NCBI GenBank assembly: GCA_034770075.1
Contig: CM068382.1
Span: 8,388,685 to 8,452,684, forward strand
DNA from: Aralia elata
Lineage: Eukaryota > Streptophyta > Magnoliopsida > Apiales > Araliaceae
Direction: 5' to 3'
Length of the DNA: 64,000 nt
Shown here: piece after piece, positions 61,478 through 64,000 of the stretch
Position numbering within the stretch: position 1 is the stretch's first letter
Layout of the letters: each line of letters begins with the position of its first letter
Made by a program: the position numbers and the translations under genes
The notes under the pieces: model-generated
Seen by the model: the letters and a program-made list of their open reading frames with translations, nothing else
Database searches by the model: none
Told to the model about the DNA's origin: nothing

Positions 61478-61659
61478 CTCTCTCTCTAAATAGCACCGCT
61501 CCAACTTCACTCTATTTCTCTCTCCAGACCAATTCCAACTCCCATCTACTTGTAGATCCTTCACACTCTCTCAAATCCCTAAACCCTAGCTCAGATCTGT
61601 TCACATTACACTACTACTACTACAAAAGACTCATGAACTATTAGTCTATTGCTACACCA
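60370..61659. other. Promoter and 5' UTR region of NAT12
   Basis: AT-rich upstream DNA, then from about 61380 a pyrimidine-rich leader with a (CT)n tract at about 61436-61471, common in plant 5' UTRs, and AAACCCTAG (telo-box-like) at 61580-61588. No other gene seen. Confidence 0.55.
61436..61471. repeat. (CT)n microsatellite in the NAT12 leader
   Basis: About 17 CT units, 190 bp upstream of the ATG; likely in the 5' UTR or core promoter (Y patch). Confidence 0.85.
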
Positions 61660-63255
61660 ATGTCGAGCTCCGACCCGACAAAGCGTTCCCGACCCGGACC
61701 ATGGCCTCCAGTACCGGAATCGACCGCAATGCCGCCGTCTTCATGGGCAAAACGCACCGGATTCCGACCTAAGTTCTCCGGCGAGACCAATGCCACCGAT
61801 TCAGGTCAGCTTCCGGTCCAACCTAAGCCTAAAGAGCCTACCCCGCAAGTGGATCTTGAATTGGGCCGTCCTCCGGCAGCTACTGCCGTTAACGGTGAAG
61901 TACAAACTGATAAAGTTCCAACTCCGGTTAAGACTCAGACTCCGGACAAGAATCAGACTCTGGATAAGAATCAGCCGGTGAAGAGGAGGAGAGACTCCGA
62001 TGGTGGAGCAGCAGCAGTAGTAGTTCCGCCTAAGAGTGCCGCCCTACCGGATGGAGCGGCGAGTCGGAGGCCGGCGAGGATTAATGAGGAGTTATTGCCT
62101 CAAACGGTTGATGATGATGGGTTTGTTTCTCGCCATTCACATATGAAGTATGAGCTTAGAGATACACCTGGGCTTGGTGAGCTTTATTTGGTTACTTAAA
62201 TATGATTGATATTTATGTATATATTATTCTGTATGAAAAAAAGATGTCATTTTTATTTATATGGTTTATATAGTCTTGCTGATATTTTATTTTTTGAACA
62301 GTCTTGTTGATATGATATGGCTTACAAGTGTGTGTTTATATCTTGGTCACTATTGGACTATGTGGGATATATATTACTCCACTTTTTACTTATAAAAAAA
62401 ATATTATTTTCTAAATCATGTGTATCTTATATTGTAATTTGTCAATACTTTTCTGTTTTGATAAGTAATTTTGTATTGTCAAATACTGAAATGGGTTAAG
62501 TTTGATTATTTTTACTAAGGTGAAGGGATGATTGGTATTTAGTAGCATGCCATAAATTGCCATTTGAAGGGTTGGTTCAGGCAATGGGATAGATTTAGAG
62601 TTGATGCCATGCGAAATCTTAATTTTCTTTTTGACTTATACTTCATCCCATAGGTGGATTCCTATTTTTTTTTAAGTTTTTATTCTTGGTTAGTAGTTCT
62701 TTTAAATGTACAACTTGTTCAATAAAAACTTGTAATTTTAAATAAAAGAATTAACAAAATTTTAAATGATAAAATTAAACACCGTCCATTCTTTGTTTGT
62801 ATTTATGTTTCCATTGGTCCATATGGAATTATGTTAGTATGTTGAAGTTTATGCTGAAATGGGTTAAATATGTTTCTTTGTATTTCAGTTCCCATTGGTT
62901 TGTATGGATTCCAACATTATCTTTCGATATTGGGATCGTTGATTCTTATTCCGCTTGTCATAGTTCCGGCAATGGGTGGCACCTATGTGAGCACTTGTAA
63001 TCTATTTCCTTAACATTTCTTTTGAAGCTTGTTTATTTTGGATTATCATAAATGATTTGACCTGATGGAAATTAGTGGGTGTAGGAGGATACTTCAAAGG
63101 TGGTCTCGACTGTGCTTTTTGTATCAGGAATGACAACACTTCTGCATACATCCTTTGGATCGAGGTTGCCCTTAATACAGGGTCCATCTTTTGTATTTCT
63201 TGCTCCAGCGCTTGCAATAATTAACTCCCCTGAGTTCATGGGATTAAATGGAAAT
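61660..63255 (+). CDS. NAT12: Nucleobase-ascorbate transporter 12 (5' part; continues beyond window)
   Basis: NAT/NCS2 proteins are membrane permeases for xanthine, uric acid, uracil or, in some animals, ascorbate; the substrate of plant NAT12 is not well established. Exons 61660-62176, 62889-62986 and 63085-63255 read in frame to 262 residues, and 63256-64000 is intron. The first about 165 residues are a hydrophilic, Pro/Lys-rich cytoplasmic extension (MSSSDPTKRSRPGPWPPVPE; KRRRDSDGG), found in the NAT11/NAT12 subgroup and absent from shorter NATs. It is followed by MKYELRDTPGLVPIGLYGFQ with the conserved QH of the first transmembrane helix, LILIPLVIVPAMGG, then VSGMTTLLHTSFGSRLPLIQ and GPSFVFLAPALAIINSPEF. 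The SPEFMGLNGN end of exon 3 matches my memory of NAT12 better than NAT11. The NAT signature motif lies in missing exons. Confidence 0.92.
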
Positions 63256-64000
63256 GTATGTTTCTAGTCTAGGTGTTTCCCCCCTTGTAAAATAAGTAAA
63301 ATGCATATATTCCAATATTCCATACAATTAACTATGCATCACATGGTACTATTTTGTAGGCATGTACTTGAAAAGTTTTTTCAAAACTTAAGAATACGTG
63401 AAAGTATCTTTTGTTGCCCATACATTTGTTTACAAGAAAGACAATTAGATTGATACGACCTAATAAAGGTGTGCATTTCATAGGGTCATAACTTTTTTTG
63501 GCTTATTTTTGTACAGAGCTTGTAGTGGGGATAAAATAAGAAATTTTTGGGAAAAAAGCATGCTTCAGAAAAATAGCAATATTCTATAGTGGTAGCTCAC
63601 ACTATTCCTTTCTATATCATGTAGTTTAGGGTAGATCTGTATTTTACCAGTCCTCTTTGAAACAATAAGCATTTTTTGGAAATTGAGATAATCTATATAT
63701 GATGGCTAGAATGACAACCATGGTTATGGAAGAGATTGCTAATGGTTGAGAATGATGTGCTACTAGGAAAGTGTAACTGGGATGGATGAATCGAGTTCTG
63801 TTTTTTTTTTTGGGGGGTGTGTGTGTGTGGGGATTATATAGAGAACGCCTCAATCAAGGTCAATAAAGGCAGAAAACTAATAGGAAAAAGGTTTATATAA
63901 AGAGCTTTGTGGCAGACTGGCAGTGGGAAAAGAGTGTCCTTTGGTTTATAACGATAAACGGCATTAGGTGCATTTTAACATTGAGAAGTGTTGGCATAGC
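63256..64000 (+). other. NAT12 intron, cut by window edge
   Basis: Begins GTATGT after exon 3 and has no acceptor-linked exon before 64000. A T/G-rich microsatellite (TTTTGGGGGGTGTGTGTG) at about 63801-63830. No inserted element recognised. Confidence 0.6.

Noticed and set aside
1..64000. CRISPR arrays, prokaryotic operons, rRNA and tRNA genes
   Set aside because: None seen. The sequence is a plant nuclear segment, and the only tRNA-like signals are the two tentative SINEs.

Overview
The window looks like nuclear DNA of a flowering plant, most likely a eudicot. It is AT-rich. Its genes carry many introns bounded by GT..AG, the encoded proteins are plant-type (several with plastid targeting), and the space between genes is filled with plant transposon families. 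I cannot name the species.

Seven genes are supported. From left to right they are: the 3' part of a tRNA dimethylallyltransferase of the IPT2 type (+, 14-3305); a small stress-response A/B-barrel protein (+, 21051-21763); a single-exon DUF868 protein (-, 27493-28395); a Sel1-repeat protein with eight coding exons (-, 36862-42342); a plastid two-domain phosphoglycerate-mutase-like protein of the 2-carboxyarabinitol-1-phosphatase type (-, 45112-50146); a three-CRM-domain organelle intron-splicing factor like CFM3 (-, 51991-59543); and the 5' part of a nucleobase-ascorbate transporter of the NAT12 type (+, 61660 to beyond the right edge). All the intact genes could be spliced in frame by hand, and the exon limits are given. 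A CBF/DREB1-type AP2 gene (-, 8840-9510) keeps its family signatures but in several different reading frames, so it is called a pseudogene.

The left half (about 3.3-21 kb) and 21.8-36.8 kb are mostly transposons and their remains: an internally deleted Copia element with both LTRs (5757-7607); a hAT (ZMYM1-like) transposase remnant; a LINE-type RNase H remnant; a long-TIR Mutator-type element (14484-18449) interrupted by a 2.7-kb solo LTR with a perfect 5-bp target duplication; a FAR1-type MULE with diverged long TIRs and a plant-mobile-domain-like fragment (28801-31133); at least four copies of one Stowaway-type MITE; two Mutator-type MITEs with perfect 9-bp duplications; and two CATAGTTGT-ended hAT-type elements, both inside introns of the Sel1-repeat gene.

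The genes do not form one pathway. Two encode plastid proteins (CA1P-phosphatase-like and CFM3-like) lying in tandem, and CFM3-like and NAT12 are divergent. From memory, IPT2, DUF868 and NAT12 are close neighbours on Arabidopsis chromosome 2, and the A/B-barrel and phosphatase genes on chromosome 5. The window may therefore keep an ancestral order that was split in Arabidopsis. I found no convincing new multi-gene system. The most unusual items are the nested Mutator/LTR insertion, the FAR1 MULE with hairpins inside its TIRs, and the decayed CBF gene.
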